From Acidimicrobiales bacterium (GTDB lineage: Bacteria > Actinomycetota > Acidimicrobiia > Acidimicrobiales > SZUA-35), in the NCBI GenBank assembly GCA_013003535.1, contig JABDIY010000116.1:1-64000 (forward strand): DNA of 64,000 bases, given 5' to 3'. Position 1 is the stretch's first letter. Each line of letters starts with the position of its first letter. The position numbers and the translations under genes are program-made. The notes beneath the pieces were generated by a model. That model did not search any database. It worked only from the letters and a program-made list of their open reading frames with translations, and had not been told where the DNA came from. Positions 36,344 through 45,408 of this stretch are shown one piece after another.

Positions 36344-38170
36344 CTAGCCCTTGCGGGCTTCTGCGGCCAGTCCTTCGGCATCGAGGCCGAGCGAACCCAA
36401 GATGGCGTCGGCGTTGGCATGGGAGATATACGTGGTGGGCACGCCCATCACCCGCACCTTGGTTTGATCGCTGATCTCGTCGGCGATGGCGGACCCGATC
36501 CCGCCCTCGCGGTAGCCGTCCTCGGCAGTGATGACAAAGGAATGTTTGGCGGCGTCATTGAGCATCAAAGGATCCAGAGGGAGGGCGGCTCGAGGGTCCC
36601 AGACCGTGACGTCGATCCCTTCCGGGGCCAGGAGGTCAGCCGCCTCCATTGCGATGTTGAACATTTTGCCAACGCCAATGAAACAGATGGATCCGTCGCC
36701 GGTGCGGCCTTTCCGCGCTGCCAACCCGCGACCGACCTCAGCCGGTGGACGATGGGTCGCACTGGTTTTGGGCCAACGGATGCACACCGGTCCCCGGTTC
36801 AAGAGATAGGCGTCGCCGAGCATCTGTTTCAGTTCTTCATAGCTACTGGGGCACAAGATCGTCATGTTGGGGACCTTGGACATCAGTACCAGATCGAGCA
36901 CCCCGTGATGTGATGCGCCGTCGTCACCGGTTATGCCGGCGCGGTCCAGGCAGAAGATCACCGGTTGCTCATGGAGTCCCACATCAAGGTTCACCTGATC
37001 GAACGCTCGAGTGAGGAAGGTGGAATAGACGGCGAAGACGGGTCGGAGACCACCCATCGCCAGGCCGGCGGCAAATGTGACCGCATGCTGCTCAGCGATC
37101 CCCACGTCGAACATGCGGTCGGGGAACCGTGCAGCGAAGTCGAGCAGACCGGTGGAGTCTGGCATTGCTGCCGTTATCGCCACCACGTCATCGTGTTGCT
37201 CGCCTAGCTCGACGATCGCCTTGGCGAACGCATCGGTGTAGCTCCCCGGCTTTAGCTGCGAAGTGTCGTGCATGTTCTTGATTGCATCGTTCTCGGCCGG
37301 CGCGTAACCCCGGCCTTTGTTGGTGAGGACGTGCAGAACCACTGGCCCTTCGAAGGCCGCGGCGTTTTCCAGGGCTTGTTCGACAGCGCGAATCTCGTGT
37401 CCGTCGAATGGGCCCATGTACCGAACGCCCAACTGTTCGAAGAAGGCCTTCGGTTCGAACGCCTCACGGATCGCAGCCTTCCATGCCCGGACGGCTCCGT
37501 GCGCGGCGGGACCCACCAGGGGCAAGGTTTCCGTGAAAGATTCGAACCGACGCTGTCGGGCCATGTAGACCGGGTTGGATCGGATCTTCACCAGCGAATC
37601 CGAAAGAAGCGAGACGGTTGGTGCATACGAACGCCCGTTGTCGTTGAGGACGATGGTGACGTCGGAACCGGAATGGCCGAGGTTGTTCAAACCCTCATAC
37701 GCCATCCCCCCGGTCATCGAGCCGTCACCGATTACCGCAACAACGCGTCGGTTGACACCCGCAACTTTGAACGAGGTGGCGAGCCCGTGCGCATAGCTCA
37801 ACGCGGTGCTGGCATGACTGTTTTCGATCCAGTCGTGCTCGGACTCGGACCGGCTTGGGTAACCGCTCATGCCTCCCGCTTGGCGAAGGTCCTGGAAGCC
37901 TTTCATCCGCCCGGTCAGGAGCTTGTGGACGTAGGCCTGGTGGCCGGTATCCCACAGAATGACATCGTGCGGGGAACGCAGAGTGCGATGCAACGCAACC
38001 GTGAGTTCCACCGCTCCCAGATTTGACCCCAGATGCCCGCCTGTCCTATTGACGGCATCAACTACGAATTCGCGTATTTCTTCGCACAGCTGATCTAGTT
38101 GTTTGTAGGACAGTTGCCGCAGATCAGCGGGATCGCTTATCTGGGGAAGGATTGGCGAGAAGGCGTCCAC
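36344..38170 (-). CDS. dxs: 1-deoxy-D-xylulose-5-phosphate synthase
   Basis: A thiamine diphosphate enzyme that joins pyruvate and glyceraldehyde 3-phosphate at the entry to the MEP isoprenoid pathway. The 608-residue protein is complete: GGHLGSNLGAVELTVALH, WDTGHQAYVHKLLTGR, the GDGSMTGGMAYEGLNN cofactor motif, DVGIAEQHAVTFAAGLA and the C-terminal transketolase domain. GTG 38170 lies 8 bases after a TACGGT box. It is divergent from tldD over 121 bases, and its stop is 10 bases from the stop of the GGDEF-EAL gene. Confidence 0.96.
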   Translation of the reverse strand: MDAFSPILPQISDPADLRQLSYKQLDQLCEEIREFVVDAVNRTGGHLGSNLGAVELTVALHRTLRSPHDVILWDTGHQAYVHKLLTGRMKGFQDLRQAGGMSGYPSRSESEHDWIENSHASTALSYAHGLATSFKVAGVNRRVVAVIGDGSMTGGMAYEGLNNLGHSGSDVTIVLNDNGRSYAPTVSLLSDSLVKIRSNPVYMARQRRFESFTETLPLVGPAAHGAVRAWKAAIREAFEPKAFFEQLGVRYMGPFDGHEIRAVEQALENAAAFEGPVVLHVLTNKGRGYAPAENDAIKNMHDTSQLKPGSYTDAFAKAIVELGEQHDDVVAITAAMPDSTGLLDFAARFPDRMFDVGIAEQHAVTFAAGLAMGGLRPVFAVYSTFLTRAFDQVNLDVGLHEQPVIFCLDRAGITGDDGASHHGVLDLVLMSKVPNMTILCPSSYEELKQMLGDAYLLNRGPVCIRWPKTSATHRPPAEVGRGLAARKGRTGDGSICFIGVGKMFNIAMEAADLLAPEGIDVTVWDPRAALPLDPLMLNDAAKHSFVITAEDGYREGGIGSAIADEISDQTKVRVMGVPTTYISHANADAILGSLGLDAEGLAAEARKG

Positions 38171-38178
38171 TACACCTC

Positions 38179-38184
38179 ACCGTA
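38179..38184 (-). promoter_or_regulatory. -10 box close to the dxs start
   Basis: TACGGT on the minus strand ends 8 bases before the dxs GTG; no ribosome site is visible. Confidence 0.42.
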
Positions 38185-38279
38185 GCAGTTGAACTCTCTA
38201 GCGGACCTTGCCGGGCTGGCTCATCTCACCCTTCACGTGATGGCGATCACACCGTTCTCCAGACCGGGCGTAAGCGCCC

Positions 38280-38285
38280 TACCAT
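38280..38285 (+). promoter_or_regulatory. Leaderless -10 box of tldD
   Basis: TACCAT ends 6 bases before the tldD ATG at 38292, with no ribosome binding site between. Confidence 0.48.
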
Positions 38286-38291
38286 GGACGC

Positions 38292-39698
38292 ATGGCTCAA
38301 TTGGTTGCAGAAGGTTTGGTGGCGGAGTTGCTCTCCGCCGGTCGAGCGGCGGGCGCAGAGTTCGTAGAGGTGTTCGTGGAAGACGTCGAGCGACGGTCAG
38401 TCAACCTGGATGACCGACGCATCGAAAACCTGGTTTCCAGTAGGGATCGGGGAGCCGGGATCCGTGCACTGGTGGGGGAGCGGATCGGCTTTGCTCATAC
38501 GTCAAACCTGGCCCAGGAGTCTCTACTCGAAGCGGTTGCCACGGCAACCGCTGCGGCGGTTGGTGGAGACGAACCTATTGGTGGCCATGCCGCTGAAGGC
38601 GTCGACTCTGATGTCACAGGTGTGCAGAAGATCGCAATTCCACCGGCTGACGTGGATGCCGCTACCAAGGTTGCGCTCGTTCGTTCCGCCGATGAAGCAG
38701 CCCGCGCGGTCGACGAAGCGATCACCCAAGTGTCCGCGCGCTACGCCGAGACTCGCCGGCAGATCCAGATCGCAAACTCCGATGGTGTTCGCTCCCACGA
38801 TGACCAGACGCGAACGCTGTTCAGCGTCACCGCCATCGCGTCGGGGGACACGGGCCAGCAAACCGGGTCTGAGACCGTGGGTTTGTCGGTGGGCTTCGAG
38901 CTCTTCGACAGCAACGATGTGAAGGACTTGGCGCGGAAGGCTGCCGAGCGAGCGTTGATCAAAGTGAACGCCAGGCCAGCACCGTCGGGGAGCATGACAG
39001 TGGTCATCGGTCCCGGCTCGGGCGGAGTGCTCTTCCATGAGGCGTGTGGACACGGTCTGGAAGCCGATCTCGTGAACAAGGGAGCGTCGGCCTTTGCGGG
39101 AAAGGTTGGTGAGAAGGTTGCGTCAGAACTGGTCACAATTATCGACGACGGGACGATGCCAGACGAATGGGGACGGTATGCAGTGGACGACGAGGGTCGT
39201 CCCGCCGCTCGTAATGTGCTCATCGAAAACGGTGTTTTGAAGGATTACATGTGGGACGGCCTCCGGGCTCGGGCGGCGGGTCGAGTCAGCTCCGGGAATG
39301 GTAGGCGCCAAAGTTATCGACACCTTCCGATGGTTCGAATGACCAACACGTATCTGGCCGCAGGCGACCAAACCCCAGAAGAAATCATCGGCGGCGTTGA
39401 CCACGGTGTCTACGTGGCCCGTTTGGGCGGAGGGCAAGTAAACACCGCCTCGGGCGACTTCGTCTTCGGGATGACCGAGGCTTACATGATCGAGGACGGC
39501 AGAATCACCGACCCAATTCGCGAAGGGCAGCTCATCGGCAACGGGCCCAAGGTGCTGCAAATGATCGACGCCGTCGGAAACGATTTCGAGATGGGCCCAC
39601 CGGGGACCTGCGGCAAGGACGGCCAAGGCGTACCGGTTGGTGACGGTGTTCCCACTCTACGAGTCACTGAGCTGACGATTGGTGGAACCACCACGTGA
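38292..39698 (+). CDS. tldD: TldD metalloprotease subunit
   Basis: A 468-residue protein that with TldE forms a zinc protease degrading unfolded peptides and, in some bacteria, maturing modified peptides. The active-site HExxxH is intact as HEACGH (His249, Glu250, His254), followed by GLEADLVNKGASAFAGKVGEKV as in the family. Further family segments are DDEGRPAARNVLIENGVLKDYMWD and SYRHLPMVRMTNTYL. The start overlaps tldE at the far end (GTGA) and has a -10 box at the leaderless distance. Confidence 0.94.
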   Translation: MAQLVAEGLVAELLSAGRAAGAEFVEVFVEDVERRSVNLDDRRIENLVSSRDRGAGIRALVGERIGFAHTSNLAQESLLEAVATATAAAVGGDEPIGGHAAEGVDSDVTGVQKIAIPPADVDAATKVALVRSADEAARAVDEAITQVSARYAETRRQIQIANSDGVRSHDDQTRTLFSVTAIASGDTGQQTGSETVGLSVGFELFDSNDVKDLARKAAERALIKVNARPAPSGSMTVVIGPGSGGVLFHEACGHGLEADLVNKGASAFAGKVGEKVASELVTIIDDGTMPDEWGRYAVDDEGRPAARNVLIENGVLKDYMWDGLRARAAGRVSSGNGRRQSYRHLPMVRMTNTYLAAGDQTPEEIIGGVDHGVYVARLGGGQVNTASGDFVFGMTEAYMIEDGRITDPIREGQLIGNGPKVLQMIDAVGNDFEMGPPGTCGKDGQGVPVGDGVPTLRVTELTIGGTTT

Positions 39699-41062
39699 GC
39701 ACGGTCGAGACCACAGATCAAGAGTTCCTCCTCGGTCTGGGCGAGCAGGTTCTCGCTTTGGTCCGGCCGGGCGAACAGATGGAGGTGGCTGTGTCTTCGG
39801 GCCATTCCACCTCGGTCAAGGTGTACGGCGGGGAGGTCGAAAGCTATACCTCCGCAGACAGCAGTGGCGCCGGAATTCGGATCATCGCGGACGGTCGTGA
39901 AGGATTTGCCAGTGCCGGCACCTTGGACCTCGACATCCTCAGTGCTCTGGTAGAAGATGCCCGTCAGAACGCCGCGTTTGCCGAGCACGACGAACACGCC
40001 GGCATCGCCGAGCCCGACGGGTGGGAAGTAGTGGAACTCGACACCTGGCGCTCCGAAGTCCTGGCCATAACGGCTGAGGAACGCATCGCTCGGGCGATCG
40101 ACCTTGAATCCCGAGTGCTCGGCGGCCATCCCGCCATCTCTGGGGTCCGGACCGCGTCGTATTCGGATTCGGCAGGGGCTAGTGCACTGGTTTCCACCGC
40201 GGGGATACGCGCCGCCAACCGCTCCACTGGCGTGAGTGCCATGGTGCAAGCGCTTGCCGTCGATGGCGATCGCAGTCAGACCGGATTCGGATGGCATGGG
40301 GGTAGAGCCCCCGCCGATGTAGACATGGACCACATCGTCGAGCGGGCGGTAAGCCGGGCTACCGAGCTGATCGGCGCAGTCAAACCGGACTCCGCAACGG
40401 TGGAGCTCGTACTCGATCCGCATCTGAGTGCCACGATTCTCGGCCTGACCGCCGGAACGCTCGGCGGAGATCGGATCGTCAAGAAGCGGTCGCCGTTTGT
40501 GGGGAGAGATGGCCAAACCATCGCGTCACCGCTCCTCAACATGGTCGATGACCCCACCGACCCCCTTTCTCTGGCGGCCGAGTCGACTGACGGAGAGGGG
40601 CTGGCCACCCGTCCCGTCCCATTGGTCACCAATGGCGTGCTCGATGGATTTGTCTGGGACAGCTACAACGCCCGGAAAGCGGGCGTTGCCTCAACGGGGT
40701 CTGCACAACGCGGGACCCGAGGCCTGCCAACTCCAGGCGTTCATGCGTTGAGTGTGGCAGGCGGGGATGGGGGATCGTTGGAGGACCTTATCGCCTCGGT
40801 CGATCTGGGGATATTCGTTTTCTCGCTCGCTGGTCTCCACAGCGGCGTCAATGCGATATCGGGGGACTTCAGCGTTGGTGTAGAAGGCCGAATGATCCGT
40901 AGCGGCGCCCTCGCCGAGCCGATCAGTGAGTGCACGCTCGGCTCCACGCTGCAGCGACTGCTCCTGGATATCACCTCAGTAGGTTCGGACCGAACGCACC
41001 TGGCGTCGGGTGTCGCTACACCCAGCATGATCATAAGTGGCGTGCGACTCTCCGGATCCTAA
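39695..41062 (+). CDS. tldE: TldE/PmbA partner of TldD
   Basis: A 455-residue protein of the same fold as TldD but without HExxxH, which is normal for the partner subunit. Recognisable segments are AVSSGHSTSVKVYGGEVESYTSADSSGAGIRII, YNARKAGVASTGSAQRGTRGLPTPGVHAL and the C-terminal NAISGDFSVGVEGRMI. Its GTG overlaps the tldD stop by four bases, coupling translation of the two subunits. The signalling operon begins 64 bases further on, in the same direction. Confidence 0.92.
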   Translation: MSTVETTDQEFLLGLGEQVLALVRPGEQMEVAVSSGHSTSVKVYGGEVESYTSADSSGAGIRIIADGREGFASAGTLDLDILSALVEDARQNAAFAEHDEHAGIAEPDGWEVVELDTWRSEVLAITAEERIARAIDLESRVLGGHPAISGVRTASYSDSAGASALVSTAGIRAANRSTGVSAMVQALAVDGDRSQTGFGWHGGRAPADVDMDHIVERAVSRATELIGAVKPDSATVELVLDPHLSATILGLTAGTLGGDRIVKKRSPFVGRDGQTIASPLLNMVDDPTDPLSLAAESTDGEGLATRPVPLVTNGVLDGFVWDSYNARKAGVASTGSAQRGTRGLPTPGVHALSVAGGDGGSLEDLIASVDLGIFVFSLAGLHSGVNAISGDFSVGVEGRMIRSGALAEPISECTLGSTLQRLLLDITSVGSDRTHLASGVATPSMIISGVRLSGS

Positions 41063-41126
41063 GGGAAAGCTCGAACATCGCAAGAACTCCTCCTAACGGG
41101 GAGAGCGAGGCTGCCGATAGAGACCG

Positions 41127-43061
41127 GTGACGGTCGATTCCACCTCACCCGCTTTTTCGGCCCTTACCGCGACCACGCTGGCGGAGCTGTGGCACCGGGT
41201 CAATATGCGTTGCGAGGCGCGCCTTCATCAGCTCGAGCTGCTCATCAGTCACCTTTTTGACCGGGCCCTCACCACAGACGAGGTTCGACACGCTCAGATC
41301 TACTCAAATGAACTCGCCAGTCGGCTCGGACTTCTCGGTGTGGTCGCCGGAGCGACCAAATTACGGCGCGTGAGCCAGCTTTTGGATTTGCCGCCCGTGC
41401 GGTCATCGGACCCCACACTGACCACCCGGCGGTCCGAGTTGGCCATACAACTCGCCACACTCACCGATGAAGTCCGGAGCAATACCGAGGACGCAGCCGC
41501 GGATCTTCAGCTACTTTCCCGGGGCCCCGACGCCGTTCTCGTTGTCGGCGCTCAGGGCGAGTTGACCGATGCGATTCTCTGGTCTGCTGCCGCCAGCGGC
41601 CTCGCGGTCCGGCACTTGAAGCCGCACCATATCGACCGGCTGCAAGAGTTTTCCCCTACTGGGATCATCCAAATCCTCGACGATGCGGACCACATCGCTG
41701 ACTTCACCGCGTCGTTGCGGGAAGTGTTCCCTTCGATCCCGCTGCTCGCACTTTCCCCCCGGCTTCGACCTTCCGAGCAGGTCTACCTCGCTGAGTTCGC
41801 AACGCTGATCCTTCCCCGGCGGACCCATCCTGACGTTGTGACCGAAGAAGCGCATCGACTTCTGCGAGCCAGCTTCATAGAGCCAACAGTGGCCCTGTTC
41901 GGGCCCGGTGCAACCGCAATTGCCGGCAGCATGACGGAAGGTGGTCTCGTCCCAACCGTGTTCGAGACCGGCGAGGCTCTGATGGAAGCGATCGTAGAAG
42001 CCCAAGTTCGCAGTGTCATCTGCGCCCCACTACCTGACGGTGCGATGGCCAGCGGTCTTGTAAAGCTGATTCGGAGCGAACGACGCGGTAGAAATATCGT
42101 GATCGGCTGTCTGGCGGCGAATGAGGGACACCGGACGATGGCCCTGGAAGCCGGAGCTGACTGCTTCTGGACAACCGCAACTGATAGTGGAGATGTAGCA
42201 GCAGAGCTGCTCGCTCGCCTGAATCGAAACGCCATCACCGATGCTTCGGTGAGCGAGATCGACGACAACACGGTGGTGCCGTGGGCGATTGGGATCGTCC
42301 TGCTCCAGCGATTGGTTGGCAATGGCGCAAGAACCAAGACCGCGGCCGCCTTCGCACTGCTGCGCCTCAGGGAATCACCGGACCTCGATATGCGGATTGC
42401 GCAGTCGTTCCGGAGGAGCGACGTTATCACCCGCCGTGACCCCCAAACCTTGGTGTTGGCCCTCCGGGGTGCCGATCGGGCGACCTTGACTCGGCGCCTC
42501 CAGAGCGTTCTCGAGAATCTTCGCCCCGATACCGCCGGCGTCCGTGCCGCTGTCATGGAGTATCCCACCGACGCCCGATCAGCGGTGCAGGCTCTGGAGA
42601 GGGCTGACTCGGCGCTGGATCGCTCGGAGATGCTTGGCGGACCCGACATTGTTGGCATCGACTGGTGTCCAGACTTCGAGGCACCGCCCGATGTCCTGGT
42701 GATGGATAGCGACCAGCTACTGTCCAGCACGCTCATCTCTGCGCTGGGTCGAGCTGGCTATGACTGCGTCGCTGTTGAGCCATCTCTCGCCAGCGGAACG
42801 GCCGATGACATCCGGCTGAATCAAGTTCCACCACCCCGCGTTGCCATCGTGGACGTCGACACCGACGTCGTGAGCCATATGGACGAACTTCGGCACCTTC
42901 GCCGCCTCTATCCAGCGGAATCCACGAAGCTGATTGTGATGTCGTCCGACGTCGGTTTGGCATTGATCGACCATGCATTTGGGATTGACGCATTCGACGT
43001 TGTGGAGAAACCGTTCAACCTTCCCTTGCTCGTCAGAAGGATCCAGCGGGAGCTTTCCTGA
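41127..43061 (+). CDS. Multi-domain signalling protein with receiver-like and GGDEF-like domains
   Basis: A 644-residue cytoplasmic protein. The first 120 residues are helical and may be Hpt-like, but no clear phospho-histidine motif is seen. Two receiver-like domains follow (about 135-248 and 252-365), both lacking an evident acidic phosphorylation pocket. A diverged GGDEF-like domain without the GGDEF motif comes next (about 385-510). The C-terminal receiver (about 522-644) looks active: MDSDQ at its start, VDVDTD with the acceptor Asp, and VVEKPFN with the conserved Lys. No DNA-binding output is present. It is fused by TGATG overlap to the HEAT gene. Start GTG 41127 is tentative. Confidence 0.7.
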   Translation: MTVDSTSPAFSALTATTLAELWHRVNMRCEARLHQLELLISHLFDRALTTDEVRHAQIYSNELASRLGLLGVVAGATKLRRVSQLLDLPPVRSSDPTLTTRRSELAIQLATLTDEVRSNTEDAAADLQLLSRGPDAVLVVGAQGELTDAILWSAAASGLAVRHLKPHHIDRLQEFSPTGIIQILDDADHIADFTASLREVFPSIPLLALSPRLRPSEQVYLAEFATLILPRRTHPDVVTEEAHRLLRASFIEPTVALFGPGATAIAGSMTEGGLVPTVFETGEALMEAIVEAQVRSVICAPLPDGAMASGLVKLIRSERRGRNIVIGCLAANEGHRTMALEAGADCFWTTATDSGDVAAELLARLNRNAITDASVSEIDDNTVVPWAIGIVLLQRLVGNGARTKTAAAFALLRLRESPDLDMRIAQSFRRSDVITRRDPQTLVLALRGADRATLTRRLQSVLENLRPDTAGVRAAVMEYPTDARSAVQALERADSALDRSEMLGGPDIVGIDWCPDFEAPPDVLVMDSDQLLSSTLISALGRAGYDCVAVEPSLASGTADDIRLNQVPPPRVAIVDVDTDVVSHMDELRHLRRLYPAESTKLIVMSSDVGLALIDHAFGIDAFDVVEKPFNLPLLVRRIQRELS

Positions 43062-44107
43062 TGCCCGGATTCCTTGTCTTCATTCTGTCACTCTCCCTGC
43101 TCGTCATCGCTTCCCTTTCCTATCTGATTCTCGGTGCAGCGGCTGACTCCCGATCACAAGACTCACATCGGCGCCGTCAGATCGCGATCGATGCCTTCGC
43201 AACGGTGCTATTTGCCGAAAGCGACGACGTGACCAAGGCCTTCCACGTGAAGGAACGATTCGAACGTGACACGTTGATCGAGGTGGTCTCCTCATTGCCG
43301 ATACATATGGGCGATGACGGCCGCAAACGGTTGCGTTCCATTATCGAGACACCGAGGACTGATCGAACCTTCTCCCGTCAAGTGTCGGCCCGGCGGTGGT
43401 CTCGACGGGTGGACGCTGCTCGGCTCTCTGGACTCATCGGGTCGCCAGCAGATCGGGCGGCGTTGCTCCGTGATGATCATTTTGCAGTGCGCGGCGTGGC
43501 CCTCGCTGCGCTGTCGCCGCAACAGGTTGGCGAGCACGCGGATGACGTGGCAGCTGCTCTGCTGGACCCGGAGCCGTCGGTTCGGGCGATAGCCGCCGGC
43601 GTACTTCCCTCTGGCGGTGGGGCCTGCACCATGCCGTTGAGCGCAATCCTGGCCGCCACGAGCATTGATCGCCGGGCGGCGTTGCTGGCGGCGGCCCACA
43701 TCACCGACCGAACGCTGTTGGGGGTGCTCCATCTACACGCTCGCTGCGACCACCCCGAGAATCGGGTACTGGCTGCCAACGCTTTGGCACATCAGAGTCC
43801 GGCGGAGGCCGAATCCATCTTGCTGGAGATGTTGAGAGATCCCGACTCGGCGGTTCGCGTGGCCGCGATCGCTGGTCTTAGCCGCATCGGAGGGGTGGCC
43901 AGCCTCGTGCCTCTACGCGGGCTCTTGGACGATCCAAGCTGGACGGTTCGGACCGCCGCCGAGAAGGCTCTGACCGTGATCGGTCCCGCTGGTTCGATGC
44001 TCTTGCGGCAGCAGAACCGAAAGAGGGCGGAGCTGCCGCCTAGCGGATCCAGTGGCCGAGCAGGAATACCAGCCCCCGTCCATAGGCAACTCCAGGTCAA
44101 GCCATGA
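43061..44107 (+). CDS. Membrane-anchored HEAT-repeat protein
   Basis: A 348-residue protein with one N-terminal membrane helix (about residues 4-27, LVFILSLSLLVIASLSYLIL) and a cytoplasmic helical domain. From about residue 120 the pattern of paired helices with VR/AA signatures (DDHFAVRGVALAALS, DPEPSVRAIAAGVL, DPDSAVRVAAIAGLSRIG, DPSWTVRTAAEKALTVIG) is that of HEAT/PBS-lyase repeats, protein-protein contact modules. Both ends overlap neighbours (TGATG and ATGA), so it is made with the receiver protein and the glycosyltransferase-like protein and may bridge them. Confidence 0.75.
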   Translation: MPGFLVFILSLSLLVIASLSYLILGAAADSRSQDSHRRRQIAIDAFATVLFAESDDVTKAFHVKERFERDTLIEVVSSLPIHMGDDGRKRLRSIIETPRTDRTFSRQVSARRWSRRVDAARLSGLIGSPADRAALLRDDHFAVRGVALAALSPQQVGEHADDVAAALLDPEPSVRAIAAGVLPSGGGACTMPLSAILAATSIDRRAALLAAAHITDRTLLGVLHLHARCDHPENRVLAANALAHQSPAEAESILLEMLRDPDSAVRVAAIAGLSRIGGVASLVPLRGLLDDPSWTVRTAAEKALTVIGPAGSMLLRQQNRKRAELPPSGSSGRAGIPAPVHRQLQVKP

Positions 44108-45408
44108 TTATCGAAAGTTTCGCTCCGTCCATATCCGGCGCCTTCACACTGGTGATCCTCGGAACAGCCGGGCTCATCGCCGGGCTCGCAACGCTTCGAT
44201 TCCTCTTGGTCCTGGGTTCGGCTAACGATTTGTTCGATGGTGCGAAGCGCACGGTAGCTCCCGTTATCGACCGGGTTGCCGTCTCCGTTGGATCGAGAAG
44301 CGTGAGCATGATCTGCGACCTCGCGGAGTGGACTGAGGCTTCGACCTCGGCATCCCCAGTTCGTTTGGTGCAGTCGCTTCTCGCCCAACGCTACCGCAGC
44401 CTTGAACTCGTAGTCATTGCGGCAGAGGAGCGGATACCCACGGACCTTCACTTGGCCTTCGATCTGCGCGAATCTGGGACCGACGGAACGACCTTGATCT
44501 ACCGTTCTGGGCGCGATGAGCGCTTGGTCTGCATCGTGCCAATGAACAGGGTCGGCGAATCGATGGCCCACGATCCCGGGGCTGCGGTCCCACGATTGGC
44601 GGCCGCCGTTCGAATCGCATCCGGCGATCTCATCTGTCCGATCAGTACTGCGTGGGACCTGCGACCGTTGGCTGTCGCCGAACTCGCTTCTCCATGGATT
44701 CACGCCCCCCAACTGTCTGCCAGTTTTGGGATTGTGCATCCCGGCACCGGGAGAAACGGTGCCGGCCGCCTTGTGGCCGTTCGAGCAGACCTCTTGGCGA
44801 TAGCCGGCCACGGAGAGAACCCCACGATACTGGGTGGTGTCGGCCTCCTCGCAGGGGGCCAGCGGGGCTGCATCGTGGGAATGCTCGCCAAACGAGATCT
44901 CGAGCTAGCGGGGGGAATGCCGGGTTCACCAGTTGATCCGAATACTTGGGCAGTCCTCGGAGCCGTTCTGGCCGAGCTGGGGCGGGATCGACGATCCCAA
45001 GCGGCAATCAAAGTATTGCCCGCTCCGCTAGGACGGGTTGCGGTCTCGGGTCGGACATGGCCTTCTCGTCGACGCTCGCTGATTGGAGATCACTTCATCG
45101 GTTCACGCCGCACACGTCTGGTGCTGGCCGCAGGTCGACTCGTCCCGGCTGCCTTTGGCGCGGCTGTTCTCTCAAGTTTGCTGGGTTTGGTCACTGGGAC
45201 AGTTGCCACCGACGTGGTCTGGCTCGGGGCCAGCGCACCGATCCTATTGATGACCGTTGTGGTGCTGAGCCTGATAGTCGACGATCGAGCAGTTCAACCC
45301 GTCGGGCGCACCCGCCTTCGTCTCCTCCTTCTGGGGGGAGCGGTGAGCGCAGCCATCTCAGGGGTTGTGGGCTCACCCATACGGTGGACGACGGGCGAAT
45401 TCCACTGA
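44104..45408 (+). CDS. Degenerate membrane glycosyltransferase-2-like protein
   Basis: A 434-residue protein with membrane helices at the N-terminus (about 12-38) and three near the C-terminus (about 342-430), the plan of processive GT2 enzymes such as BcsA or IcaA. The middle domain keeps family wording (VRLVQSLLAQRYRSLELVVIAAEE resembles the SLLAQDYPNLEIIVVDD strand-helix), but the DxD position reads CPISTAWD after GDLI, and no QxxRW motif is found. It is therefore probably not catalytic. It is the last gene of the overlapping trio, and its 3' end overlaps the converging SAF gene by 36 bases. Confidence 0.62.
   Translation: MIIESFAPSISGAFTLVILGTAGLIAGLATLRFLLVLGSANDLFDGAKRTVAPVIDRVAVSVGSRSVSMICDLAEWTEASTSASPVRLVQSLLAQRYRSLELVVIAAEERIPTDLHLAFDLRESGTDGTTLIYRSGRDERLVCIVPMNRVGESMAHDPGAAVPRLAAAVRIASGDLICPISTAWDLRPLAVAELASPWIHAPQLSASFGIVHPGTGRNGAGRLVAVRADLLAIAGHGENPTILGGVGLLAGGQRGCIVGMLAKRDLELAGGMPGSPVDPNTWAVLGAVLAELGRDRRSQAAIKVLPAPLGRVAVSGRTWPSRRRSLIGDHFIGSRRTRLVLAAGRLVPAAFGAAVLSSLLGLVTGTVATDVVWLGASAPILLMTVVVLSLIVDDRAVQPVGRTRLRLLLLGGAVSAAISGVVGSPIRWTTGEFH

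Noticed and set aside
36346-36359. AGCCC-TTGC-GGGCT hairpin between the GGDEF-EAL gene and dxs as a terminator
   Set aside because: The stem is only 5 bp, no T tract follows on either strand, and it lies within the dxs stop region.
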